Below, one piece after another: positions 26,363 through 34,746 of a DNA stretch of 64,000 nt. The stretch is taken from positions 1-64,000 of the forward strand of contig JBIINH010000002.1 in assembly GCA_044337585.1 (NCBI GenBank), read 5' to 3'. The notes beneath the pieces were generated by a model. That model had not been told where the DNA came from. It ran no database searches and saw only the letters and a program-made list of their open reading frames with translations. The number at the start of each line of letters is the position of its first letter. Position 1 is the first letter of the stretch. Origin of the DNA: CAYSBE01 sp044337585. GTDB taxonomy: Bacteria > Bacteroidota > Bacteroidia > UKL13-3. Both the position numbers and the translations under genes were made by a program.

Positions 26363-27274
26363 ATGAGGAAAATCATTACAACAGCCTTGTTCTTTACAGC
26401 ATTGTATAGCCAAGCGCAAACAGAAGAACCAACAGCAAAACCAATTGGCCCTTGGCAAAACGACCTACAAGTAGGTATTAACTTAAACCAGTCGAGCTTT
26501 AGCGACAACTGGAAAGCAGGAGGGGTGAACTCATCAGCCGCTACTGGATTTTTAAATGCAAAAGCATATTACAAAAAAGAGAAAACAACTTTTGAAAATG
26601 ACCTGCAATTGCAATATGGAAATACCAGACTTCAAGCTAAAGGTTTACAAAAAAATGCCGATCGTATATTCTTGAATTCAAAATATGGTTACGATATCAG
26701 TAAGCATTGGAACCTTTTTGCATCAGCCAACTTTATCTCACAGTTTGATGCAGGATACGAGTATTTTGATACAGGTAGTTTTTCTCAACGCAGGATATCA
26801 GATATTTTCTCACCAGCTTACTTAACAGAAGCATTGGGACTTGAATACAAGCCTACAAGCTATTTTTCAGCACAGTTTGGACTTATTGGTTTGCGTCATT
26901 CCATTGTGTTAGATCAAGAGTTGTATAACAAATACAACTCAACAGAAGAAAAATACAATTTATTATATGGTGTAGAGCGTGGACAAAATATACGCACTCA
27001 AATGGTGGGACAATTGGTCGTTAATTTTGATAAAGAAATTATGAAAAATTTATTCCTTAAAATGCGCTATCAAGGGGTTATGGATTATGAGCGAATCAAT
27101 CATCAAGGCATTGTGAGTCGCTTTGATGGTAGTATTGTTGCTAAAGTGAATAAGTTAATTACAGTAAACTTAACTGTAGCAGTATTGTATGATTATGACC
27201 AAGATAAAGATATACAATACTCACAAGTAATGTCAATTGGCTTATTATACCGGTTAACCAATATGGAGAAATAA
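26363..27274 (+). CDS. DUF3078-like outer-membrane protein
   Basis: 303 residues with a Sec signal peptide (ending YSQAQ). The segment LNQSSFSDNWKAGGVNSSAATG is the hallmark of DUF3078, a Bacteroidota beta-barrel family of unknown function. Many amphipathic strands and a C-terminal strand with aromatic residues fit an outer-membrane location. It starts 15 nt after the cysteine desulfurase stop and is followed by a hairpin, so it is the last gene of the speB unit. Confidence 0.85.
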   Translation: MRKIITTALFFTALYSQAQTEEPTAKPIGPWQNDLQVGINLNQSSFSDNWKAGGVNSSAATGFLNAKAYYKKEKTTFENDLQLQYGNTRLQAKGLQKNADRIFLNSKYGYDISKHWNLFASANFISQFDAGYEYFDTGSFSQRRISDIFSPAYLTEALGLEYKPTSYFSAQFGLIGLRHSIVLDQELYNKYNSTEEKYNLLYGVERGQNIRTQMVGQLVVNFDKEIMKNLFLKMRYQGVMDYERINHQGIVSRFDGSIVAKVNKLITVNLTVAVLYDYDQDKDIQYSQVMSIGLLYRLTNMEK

Positions 27275-27290
27275 GTTATATTCATATTTG

Positions 27291-27326
27291 AAACAATAAG
27301 AGGGTAAAAATTGCCCCTTATTGTTT
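27291..27326 (+). terminator. Terminator hairpin after the speB-desulfurase-DUF3078 unit
   Basis: Ten-base arms AAACAATAAG (27291-27300) and CTTATTGTTT (27317-27326) pair perfectly, with extra G-C pairs inside next to a small bulge. A short T-run follows a few bases later rather than at once. Confidence 0.65.
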
Positions 27327-27386
27327 GGCACGATTTTTATCGCATTTAAATATATTTTAATATCATAAAAAAATTTTAACTTGCTT

Positions 27387-27394
27387 TAAATTTG
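27387..27394 (+). promoter_or_regulatory. -7 element (TAAATTTG) of the 27403 gene
   Basis: Perfect TAnnTTTG ending 8 nt before ATG 27403, so the transcript would have a leader of only a few bases. No clear -33 box. Confidence 0.5.
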
Positions 27395-27402
27395 AAAATC
27401 AA

Positions 27403-28245
27403 ATGAAACAACTTGTATTTATCATTAGCTTTATTGCACTATCTGTACTAAACAGCTCTGCACAAGATAAAATGTATTTGCGTGGTCAAAAAGAGCCACT
27501 TAAAGTAAAAATTATTGAGGTTGGTATTGATGAGATAAAGTACAAATTGTGGCCAGCAACAGAAAATGATTTTGTTAATGTAATCCTTAAGGATAGAGTT
27601 GAGAAAATCATTTTACAATCGGGAGATGTATATTCATTTACGACCCTAGATCAAGATTTAAAAAATCCAGAAAATTTCACCCATCAAAAGGCAAATAATT
27701 TTAAAATAAGACTTCTATCACCATTATATGGAGCCACAGCAATCAGTTACGAAAGAAACCTAAGACCCGGTCGTTCATTTGAAATAGGGGCAAACTTAGT
27801 TGGTTTAGGATTTGATGTGATAGGTGATAATCCTAGTGGTCTTATGGTTCGTACAGGTATAAAGTTCATCAGTACACCTGATATGTATATGCGTAAAATG
27901 CGCTACACACATAGGCTAAAGGGATTTTATCTGAAACCTGAGGTAGTTTTTGGTTCATTCAATGTCGATGTAATTGATTATACCTACACCTATAATCCTA
28001 CATTAGGGTATTTTACATCAACAGAAAACCGTACTCGTGAATCAATTACCTCTATGGCAGCATTGGTAAATGTTGGTTATCAATGGATATTGGATGATGC
28101 CGTAAGTATAGATTGGTTTGTTGGATTGGGTTATGGATTTAGCAATAATGGAGAATATGGAAGACACTACGCATTTGTAGGAGCTATCGAAGAATTTCCA
28201 ATCGCATTTTCAAGTGGATTTCTTATCGGCATACTTGCCAAATAA
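27403..28245 (+). CDS. Hypothetical exported outer-membrane-type protein
   Basis: 280 residues with a Sec signal peptide ending NSSAQ. Residues 22-75 (MYLRGQKEPLKVKIIEVGIDEIKYKLW) resemble the short N-terminal module found in several Bacteroidota surface proteins that describes a stretch like 'I..KG.EIKAKVIEI..DEIKYKK'. The rest has amphipathic strands and glycine-aromatic turns (FVGLGYGFSNNGEYG) consistent with a small beta barrel. No function is known. It is transcribed alone, between a terminator and the helicase gene. Confidence 0.7.
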   Translation: MKQLVFIISFIALSVLNSSAQDKMYLRGQKEPLKVKIIEVGIDEIKYKLWPATENDFVNVILKDRVEKIILQSGDVYSFTTLDQDLKNPENFTHQKANNFKIRLLSPLYGATAISYERNLRPGRSFEIGANLVGLGFDVIGDNPSGLMVRTGIKFISTPDMYMRKMRYTHRLKGFYLKPEVVFGSFNVDVIDYTYTYNPTLGYFTSTENRTRESITSMAALVNVGYQWILDDAVSIDWFVGLGYGFSNNGEYGRHYAFVGAIEEFPIAFSSGFLIGILAK

Positions 28246-28271
28246 CTGTTGTTGATATCTAAACTTTACTG

Positions 28272-28300
28272 CCTGTAATTACTTGTGTAATTTCGACAGG
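28272..28300. promoter_or_regulatory. Inverted repeat covering the promoter and start of the helicase gene
   Basis: CCTGT-AATTAC (28272-28282) pairs with GTAATT (28287-28292) and ACAGG (28296-28300), giving 11 bp with a 3-nt bulge and a 4-nt loop. It overlaps a near-consensus -7 box TAATTTCG (28288-28295) and the G of the GTG start. It may be an operator or an mRNA hairpin masking the start. Confidence 0.45.
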
Positions 28301-30612
28301 TGAATTTTCTTGAATCATTAAATCAACCGCAGCATGATGCGGTAGTCAATACAGATGGACCTGTAATCATTGTTGCCGGTGCCGGTTCAGGCAAAACCCG
28401 TGTACTTACTTATCGTATCGCATATCTATTAAAAAATGGAGTTGATGCGTTTAACATATTGGCGCTTACATTTACCAACAAAGCTTCTAAAGAAATGCGT
28501 GAGCGAATACAGCATGTTGCCGGCAGCGATGCCCGTAATCTTTGGATGGGTACATTTCACTCTATATTTTCCCGCATTTTGCGATTGGAACATGATAAAA
28601 TTGGATATCCGCGCAACTTCACCATTTACGATACCGATGATGCCAAAAGCCTTATCAAATCTATCGTCAATGAGCTGAAACTGGATGATAAAGTGTACAA
28701 GCCTTCTGTGATGCTCAACCGAATTTCAGCTGCTAAAAATGCCATGCTTACTTCTGCTGATTACGCCATGGACAGTGATTTGATAACAGAAGACGACAAT
28801 GCCAAGAGACCCAAATTTGTTCTAATATACGCTGCATACGAAGCAAGATGTTTCAGGGCAAGCGCCATGGATTTTGATGATTTGCTTATCAAAACGTATC
28901 ACCTTATGAACCAAAATCCTGATGTGCTGAACAAATATCAACAGATGTTTAAGTACATATTGGTAGACGAGTTTCAGGATACCAACCAGGTGCAATATGC
29001 CATTGTAAAAAAATTGGCAAATGTCTATCAAAACATCACCGTGGTGGGTGATGATGCACAAAGTATTTATGCTTTTCGGGGAGCCACCATAAAAAACATA
29101 CTTAGCTTCCACAAAGATTTTCCTGATACACGTGTATATCGATTGGAGCAAAATTACCGGTCAACAAAAAATATTGTACATGCGGCAAACTCTATCATCA
29201 AACAAAACAAAGATCAGATAGAGAAAAAGGTGTGGACAGATAATGAAGCAGGGGACAAAATTCGGGTATTCAGGGCGCTCACCGATAATGAGGAAGGCAA
29301 AATGGTTGCTTCATCTATCTTTCAAGAGAAAATGAATAGCCATTCCTACAATAAAGATTTTGTGATTTTATACCGCACCAATGCTCAAAGCAGGGCAATG
29401 GAAGAAGCATTGCGAAAGCTTAATATTCCTTATCGCATTTATGGTGGACTTTCGTTTTATCATCGCAAGGAAATAAAAGACCTGTTGGCCTATTTTCGGA
29501 TTACCATAAACTCCAATGATGAGGAAGCATTGAAACGCATCATCAATTATCCGGCAAGAGGTATCGGGAAAACAACCCTTGATCATCTTACGGTATTGTC
29601 TTCCCAACACAATAAGAGTTGGTGGGAAATTATGAACAGTGCAGCACAATATGGCATAAAAGCATCAGGTGTACTTGCCGATTTTGTGCTCATGATTCAA
29701 AGCTTTAAGACCATGGTGGATAAAAATGCCTATGATGCTGCTTTGCATATTGCCAAACAATCAGGTATTTTGAAAAATTTACATGACGACAAAACCGTAG
29801 AAGGAATTGCCCGCTATGAAAATATTGTGGAACTATTAAACGGGGTAAAAGAATTTAGTATTGATGAACAAATTGATGACGATGCCGTAGTGAAGGTAAG
29901 AACCTTGCCTGAATATATGCAAGACATTGCTTTGTTAACAGATGCGGATAATGATAAAGACCAAGATACAGATGTGGTTAGTATGATGACCATTCATGCA
30001 TCAAAAGGTTTGGAATTTAAATATGTGTATGTTGTTGGGTTGGAAGAAAACTTGTTTCCATCACAAATGGCGCTCAATAGCCGAAAGGAACTAGAAGAAG
30101 AACGAAGGTTGTTTTATGTTGCCATAACACGTGCTATGAAAATGTTGTTCCTTTCTTTTGCTACCTCACGTTTTCGTTTTGGCAGCATGATTTACAGTGA
30201 GCCCAGCAGGTTTATTCAAGAAATAGATCCGCAGTATTTGGTCTTAGAAGGCATGCTGAATCAGGGAAGTAAAAGCACCGCTCCTCCTCGGTTTGGACAA
30301 AATAGGCCGCAACAAGGCAATAAGATAATATCAAGCAATACACCAACAAAATCCCATATTGCACCACCACCCAATTTTAAACCAATAAATAAAGCCTCAC
30401 AAGCAAATACATCTATTGATCCCGATTTTCAAGGTGATGATACGTCAAACTTAGTGGCCGGACAAGTAGTGGAGCACCAACGATTTGGAAAAGGTACCGT
30501 GCAATCGGTAGAAGGAGCAGGTGAAAACCGTAAAGCCCAAATAGATTTTGGAGGACATGGCAAAAAGATGCTCGTATTAAAATTCGCAAAACTTAAAATT
30601 AATCAATCATGA
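28300..30612 (+). CDS. PcrA/UvrD-type ATP-dependent DNA helicase
   Basis: 770 residues starting with GTG. A superfamily 1A 3'-5' helicase for repair and replication-fork restart. Motifs in order: Q motif LNQPQHDAV, Walker A AGAGSGKT (26-33), LTFTNKASKEM, Walker B DEFQDTN, GDDAQSIYAFRGA, QNYRST, MTIHASKGLEFKYV and YVAITRA. A proline-rich linker leads to a C-terminal Tudor-like domain (GQVVEHQRFGKGTVQSVEG), as in PcrA. The ferredoxin gene overlaps its stop by 4 nt (ATGA). Confidence 0.93.
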   Translation: MNFLESLNQPQHDAVVNTDGPVIIVAGAGSGKTRVLTYRIAYLLKNGVDAFNILALTFTNKASKEMRERIQHVAGSDARNLWMGTFHSIFSRILRLEHDKIGYPRNFTIYDTDDAKSLIKSIVNELKLDDKVYKPSVMLNRISAAKNAMLTSADYAMDSDLITEDDNAKRPKFVLIYAAYEARCFRASAMDFDDLLIKTYHLMNQNPDVLNKYQQMFKYILVDEFQDTNQVQYAIVKKLANVYQNITVVGDDAQSIYAFRGATIKNILSFHKDFPDTRVYRLEQNYRSTKNIVHAANSIIKQNKDQIEKKVWTDNEAGDKIRVFRALTDNEEGKMVASSIFQEKMNSHSYNKDFVILYRTNAQSRAMEEALRKLNIPYRIYGGLSFYHRKEIKDLLAYFRITINSNDEEALKRIINYPARGIGKTTLDHLTVLSSQHNKSWWEIMNSAAQYGIKASGVLADFVLMIQSFKTMVDKNAYDAALHIAKQSGILKNLHDDKTVEGIARYENIVELLNGVKEFSIDEQIDDDAVVKVRTLPEYMQDIALLTDADNDKDQDTDVVSMMTIHASKGLEFKYVYVVGLEENLFPSQMALNSRKELEEERRLFYVAITRAMKMLFLSFATSRFRFGSMIYSEPSRFIQEIDPQYLVLEGMLNQGSKSTAPPRFGQNRPQQGNKIISSNTPTKSHIAPPPNFKPINKASQANTSIDPDFQGDDTSNLVAGQVVEHQRFGKGTVQSVEGAGENRKAQIDFGGHGKKMLVLKFAKLKINQS

Positions 30613-30917
30613 GATTCGAAAAACATATTTTTATTTGTGCCAACCAAAAAGCAGACGGTAAGGCTTGCTGTGGACAGGAACGTGGTATGGAACTGGTACA
30701 AAAGTTCAATGAACTAATAACAGAAAAAGGACTGAAAGGAAAGGTACGTGCGCAGCGATCGGGTTGCCTTGATGCCTGCAAATTTGGTCCTGCATTGGTG
30801 GTTTATCCTGAAGGTACGTACTATGGCAATGTGACACCGGAAGATGTAAACAAGATTTTAGAAGAACATATTGTTGGCGGAAATATTGTGAAGTCTCTTG
30901 AGTTGAATTGGGATTAA
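30609..30917 (+). CDS. Thioredoxin-like [2Fe-2S] ferredoxin
   Basis: 102 residues. The cysteines fit the thioredoxin-like 2Fe-2S ferredoxin pattern: one in IFICANQ, a pair in ACCGQE, and CxxxC in GCLDACKFGP, followed by VVYPEG. Such proteins are small electron carriers; the partner is unknown. Coupled to the helicase by an ATGA overlap. Its stop overlaps the stop of the opposite membrane-protein gene by 4 nt. Confidence 0.88.
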   Translation: MRFEKHIFICANQKADGKACCGQERGMELVQKFNELITEKGLKGKVRAQRSGCLDACKFGPALVVYPEGTYYGNVTPEDVNKILEEHIVGGNIVKSLELNWD

Positions 30918-32026
30918 TTTACTATCCACTCGATTTTATCATTTTCAAGAGGCGCATAGTAAATACCCAACCTAAGTTCGGCATCTGGGTATTGTTTTTG
31001 TAATGCATTAAATACTTTCAGGTAAACCCTCTTTTCGGGATAGGGTGGAACTGCGGTTTCGCGCATAGCCCAATGCTGCAAAGAAAGCATGCCCTCTCCA
31101 TCACAGGTATTCTTAATATCTTTTCTGTAATATTGATATGGGAAGTCACGCATAGCTTCTCTGTTTTTTATGCAAATTATGGCTTGTGTTATTTTTCCTG
31201 AGTACAAACTCCCCGAAAGATAATGATCCCAAATGCCAACAAAATTAGAGAGGGGCAAAACAAACCATACCAACAGGGTTATGATTGGAGCTGCAGAAAA
31301 TGAAAATGTATACTCCCGTTCATGTTGATTAAAGTATGTTAATAACAACCCGATCATAAATAAATTCCATGGCCAGACAATGATATTGTAGCGACTGCTT
31401 ACCAAAAAGGTTAATATGATAAGGTGCATTGCCATCAGTAAAATTAAGCCTGTATTAGTAGTTCGTTTAAATAACAACATCAATCCAAATGATATTTCAG
31501 CTATCGGAATAAAATATCCAAAGCTGCGCCAATTGGTGATCTGTGCTGGTTCAGCATGGATTAAATTTTGAAGAATCATTTTCACCCACACTTCACTCAA
31601 AAAAGCATCATGTAATTTTTGTATGCCGCTTAGGAGATAAATTCCCACAAGCATCAATAAGAATATGTTTTTCAACCGTACTTGCTCAATCACAAAAATG
31701 TATAGGCAAAGCATAAATAGGTACTGATATTCCCAAGGCTGCCAACGATTTTGGTCGAGTAATGCTGAACCAATTTCAATGATCAGAAGAATACCCATTA
31801 CAGCCCGATGCTGTGGTTGAAACAACAAGTATGCGATTGCAGAAAGCGAAATCAGGTATAATAAAAGATGAACAATTGGAGGAACCTCATAGAACAAATC
31901 AAAAACAGGAGCTATTGGAAAATATCTGTCTGCCAGCCACATTTTTATACCCAATATTTTAGCAACGAGCCAGCATGCAAGCATGAATCGGAGTACAAAA
32001 AATGGATTTTTAAGAAGCTTTTTCAT
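30914..32026 (-). CDS. Multi-pass membrane protein (HTTM-like)
   Basis: About 370 residues from ATG 32026 (32050 is also open). Eight or nine hydrophobic segments fill the first 280 residues, with motifs LLSGIQKLHDAF and WPWNLFMI that recall HTTM/DoxX-type membrane proteins. The last 90 residues are soluble and charged (YPDAELRLGIYYAPLEND). The function is unknown. Divergent from the hydrolase gene at 32063. Confidence 0.65.
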   Translation of the reverse strand: MKKLLKNPFFVLRFMLACWLVAKILGIKMWLADRYFPIAPVFDLFYEVPPIVHLLLYLISLSAIAYLLFQPQHRAVMGILLIIEIGSALLDQNRWQPWEYQYLFMLCLYIFVIEQVRLKNIFLLMLVGIYLLSGIQKLHDAFLSEVWVKMILQNLIHAEPAQITNWRSFGYFIPIAEISFGLMLLFKRTTNTGLILLMAMHLIILTFLVSSRYNIIVWPWNLFMIGLLLTYFNQHEREYTFSFSAAPIITLLVWFVLPLSNFVGIWDHYLSGSLYSGKITQAIICIKNREAMRDFPYQYYRKDIKNTCDGEGMLSLQHWAMRETAVPPYPEKRVYLKVFNALQKQYPDAELRLGIYYAPLENDKIEWIVN

Positions 32027-32062
32027 AAGATGCAATATATCTGAAAGCAATCATTAATTTGC

Positions 32063-32755
32063 ATGATGCAAAACTTACTACTATTACATGGTGCATTGTC
32101 AACCCGTCTACAATTTGATTCATTAAGGCCACTACTGGCAAATGATTTTGAAGTTGAAGCGATAAATTTTAGTGGACATGGAGGCCTCAACATTCCGATG
32201 CAAGGGTTCACGTTCAATGCATTTGCTAATGACATATTAGCATATGCTGATAAAAATAAAATTGAGAAACTGAATTTATTCGGCTTTAGTATGGGCGGAT
32301 ATGCCGCATTGTATTTTGCAAAATTATACCCCAATCGGGTGAATAAGATATTTACCCTCAACGTAAAATTTAATTGGGACCTAGCAAGTACAGCCCGAGA
32401 AACAGCTATGCTTGATGCAGAGAAAATGATGTTGAAAGTTCCTGGTTATGCCAATCAGTTGATGATGCTGCACGGAATCCAAATGTGGAAGGAAGTAATC
32501 AACCAAACCTCAGGAATGATGACTGCATTATCAAAAGATTATTTGCTTACAAAGGAAGATTATAAACAAATGATTTTCCCAATTCGATTGGCCATAGGCG
32601 ATCGCGATAGCACCTCATCTGTACAGGAAACACTGGATGTCTATCAAAAATTGCCAAATGCCAGCATGTGGGTTTTGCCCAATACAAACCACCCATTTGA
32701 AAAAATAAATAGCCAAAAATTGGCTTCAGAAATCAATGAATTTTTTTTAAAGTGA
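32063..32755 (+). CDS. Alpha/beta hydrolase
   Basis: 230 residues without a signal peptide. The oxyanion region LLLHGALSTRLQFD, the nucleophile elbow GFSMGG (Ser), the acid IGDRD and the histidine NTNHPFE form the complete alpha/beta-hydrolase triad. It resembles small esterase or MhpC/BioH-type enzymes; substrate unknown. The start is ATG 32063 (a second ATG follows at once). The 3' end overlaps pyrD by 9 nt on the opposite strand. Confidence 0.85.
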   Translation: MMQNLLLLHGALSTRLQFDSLRPLLANDFEVEAINFSGHGGLNIPMQGFTFNAFANDILAYADKNKIEKLNLFGFSMGGYAALYFAKLYPNRVNKIFTLNVKFNWDLASTARETAMLDAEKMMLKVPGYANQLMMLHGIQMWKEVINQTSGMMTALSKDYLLTKEDYKQMIFPIRLAIGDRDSTSSVQETLDVYQKLPNASMWVLPNTNHPFEKINSQKLASEINEFFLK

Positions 32756-33766
32756 GGCGATTGCTTTTACCAAAGCCGGCCCTTTGTAAATAAACCCCGT
32801 GTATAGTTGAACAAGTGAGGCGCCATTGGCCAATTTGGCTTTTGCAGCTTCGGCAGAATCAATACCACCTACACCAATCAGCGGAATATTACCTGCTGAT
32901 TTTTTATGTAAATAAGTAAGCACCTCTGTTGAATGATTGAATAATATTTTTCCGCTGAGTCCGCCTGCTCCTATTTCCTCTATAATTGATTTTTCAGTTT
33001 TTAATCCATCACGACTAATAGTTGTATTGCCAGATACAAGTCCTTCAATACCTGTTTCGTTAACAATATCTACCACATCATCCAGTTGTGATTGGGTTAA
33101 GTCAGGGGCAATTTTCAATAAAAGTGGTTTGTGAATTTTGCCTTGATTGATGAAATTGTTTCGAAGAGCGATGAGCGATGCAAGAATTTTCTTTAGGGGT
33201 TCTTTATCTTGTAAGGCACGCAAGTTGGGCGTGTTGGGGGAACTCACATTCACTGCAAAATAATCGCAATAATCATAGAGTTTTTCAAAACATATTTCAT
33301 AATCACGTTGTGCTTCTTCGTTTGGCGTTACTTTGTTTTTACCAATATTTCCTCCAACTATCAATCCTTTAGGTCTTTTTTTCAATCGCTCAGCTATGGC
33401 ATCAGCTCCATCATTGTTAAATCCCATGCGGTTTATAATAGCTTCATCTTTTATTAACCGAAACAACCTAGGCTTGTCATTTCCGGGTTGAGGCTTTGGC
33501 GTTACTGTGCCAATTTCTACATGGCCAAACCCAAGCGCCTGAAATTCATGCAGGTATTTAGCATTCTTATCAAATCCTGCAGCCAGGCCTACCCGGTTTG
33601 GAAAAGTAAGTCCTAAAAATTGAACGGGTTTGTGTACAAAAAATACAGATTTGGTGATGGCACGGGTAAAAGGGATATAGAATAAAATTCGAAGCACATT
33701 CAGGGTAAAATAGTGAGCCTTCTCTGCATCCATCAGAAAAAGCAACCGTAGCAAGAGTTTGTACAT
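32747..33766 (-). CDS. pyrD: Dihydroorotate dehydrogenase (quinone), class 2
   Basis: 339 residues from ATG 33766; the frame is open further, but the N-terminus MYKLLLRLLFLMDAEKAHYF is the membrane-associating helix pair of class 2 enzymes. It oxidises dihydroorotate to orotate using FMN and passes electrons to quinone. Seen: FPNRVGLAAGFDKNAKY, EIGTVTPKPQPGN, the active serine in VNVSSPNTPNLR, and VSGNTT. CarA (43702) serves the same pathway. Confidence 0.93.
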   Translation of the reverse strand: MYKLLLRLLFLMDAEKAHYFTLNVLRILFYIPFTRAITKSVFFVHKPVQFLGLTFPNRVGLAAGFDKNAKYLHEFQALGFGHVEIGTVTPKPQPGNDKPRLFRLIKDEAIINRMGFNNDGADAIAERLKKRPKGLIVGGNIGKNKVTPNEEAQRDYEICFEKLYDYCDYFAVNVSSPNTPNLRALQDKEPLKKILASLIALRNNFINQGKIHKPLLLKIAPDLTQSQLDDVVDIVNETGIEGLVSGNTTISRDGLKTEKSIIEEIGAGGLSGKILFNHSTEVLTYLHKKSAGNIPLIGVGGIDSAEAAKAKLANGASLVQLYTGFIYKGPALVKAIASL

Positions 33767-33921
33767 TCTGCGAAAATGACAAAAATCATTCGCAATATGA
33801 AATTCAAATTGAAAACAATGTGCCAATTTTCATGTTAAATCATCCAATAGATAACAATGTTTAGAATCATTTTAAATAACCTTCTGTTGATAGTTAGGGT
33901 AGCAATCATGTAGTGTAATCT

Positions 33922-33929
33922 TAAATTTG
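33922..33929 (+). promoter_or_regulatory. -7 element (TAAATTTG) of the sdhCAB operon
   Basis: Perfect TAnnTTTG, 31 nt before the sdhC ATG. No convincing -33 TTTG. The rest of the 194-nt region 33767-33960 holds no gene. Confidence 0.5.
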
Positions 33930-33960
33930 CACCGATTTTAATAAAACAAGATAAAATAAT

Positions 33961-34728
33961 ATGAACTGGTTAACTAAAATGTTTACTTCATCCATTGGGC
34001 AAAAATTGCTGGTAGCCGTTACTGGCTTGTTTCTTTGTACTTTTTTAATTGTACACGTTAGTGGAAACTTTCAGCTCTTCAAAAATGACAATGGGATGTC
34101 TTTTAACCTCTACTCGGTTTTTATGACCACCAATCCGTTAATTAAAACCGTTTCATATATTTTATACGTGAGCATTTTGTTTCATGCTTTCAAAGGGTTG
34201 CACTTGGCCTATACAAATATAAAAGCACGCCCTTCATCTTACGCTATGGTAAATGGGAAAGCTAATAGTCATTGGACAAGTCGCAGCATGGGTGTATTAG
34301 GCACTATCATTTTGGTTTTTATTGTTGTGCACATGTCAAACTTTTGGTTTGAGTATAAGTTTGGTGCAGTACCCTATGTTCAATATGCAGAAAACATAAA
34401 AACAGGAGAAGTTTCAGTTGCTGATTACCAACCTATACATGATAAAATGGAAGAGTGGGTAGATGGAGATATAAAATACATTATAGTTAAAGACATTTAC
34501 ACCATAGTAGCAACTAGTTTTAAAAATCCATTCATCACCCTTTTGTATGTTATTTCTATGGGGGCCTTAGGTTTTCATTTGCTTCATGGATTTAAAAGTG
34601 GGTTCCAAACATTAGGAATAAACCATCAGAAATACAATCAGGCTATAGCATTTTTAAGTACTTGGGTGTTTGCAATTCTTATACCGATAGCATTTGCAAG
34701 CATGCCGTTATATTTCTTTTTTAAATAA
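33961..34728 (+). CDS. sdhC: Succinate dehydrogenase cytochrome b558 subunit
   Basis: 255 residues with five membrane segments, the single-subunit two-heme anchor of type B succinate:quinone reductases. Heme-ligand histidines are likely in LIVHVSGN, LFHAFKGLHLA, VVHMSNFW and GFHLLHGF. It passes electrons from SdhB to menaquinone in the inner membrane. First gene of sdhCAB; sdhA starts 18 nt after its stop. Confidence 0.93.
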   Translation: MNWLTKMFTSSIGQKLLVAVTGLFLCTFLIVHVSGNFQLFKNDNGMSFNLYSVFMTTNPLIKTVSYILYVSILFHAFKGLHLAYTNIKARPSSYAMVNGKANSHWTSRSMGVLGTIILVFIVVHMSNFWFEYKFGAVPYVQYAENIKTGEVSVADYQPIHDKMEEWVDGDIKYIIVKDIYTIVATSFKNPFITLLYVISMGALGFHLLHGFKSGFQTLGINHQKYNQAIAFLSTWVFAILIPIAFASMPLYFFFK

Positions 34729-34746
34729 GAATTAATTCATATAAGA

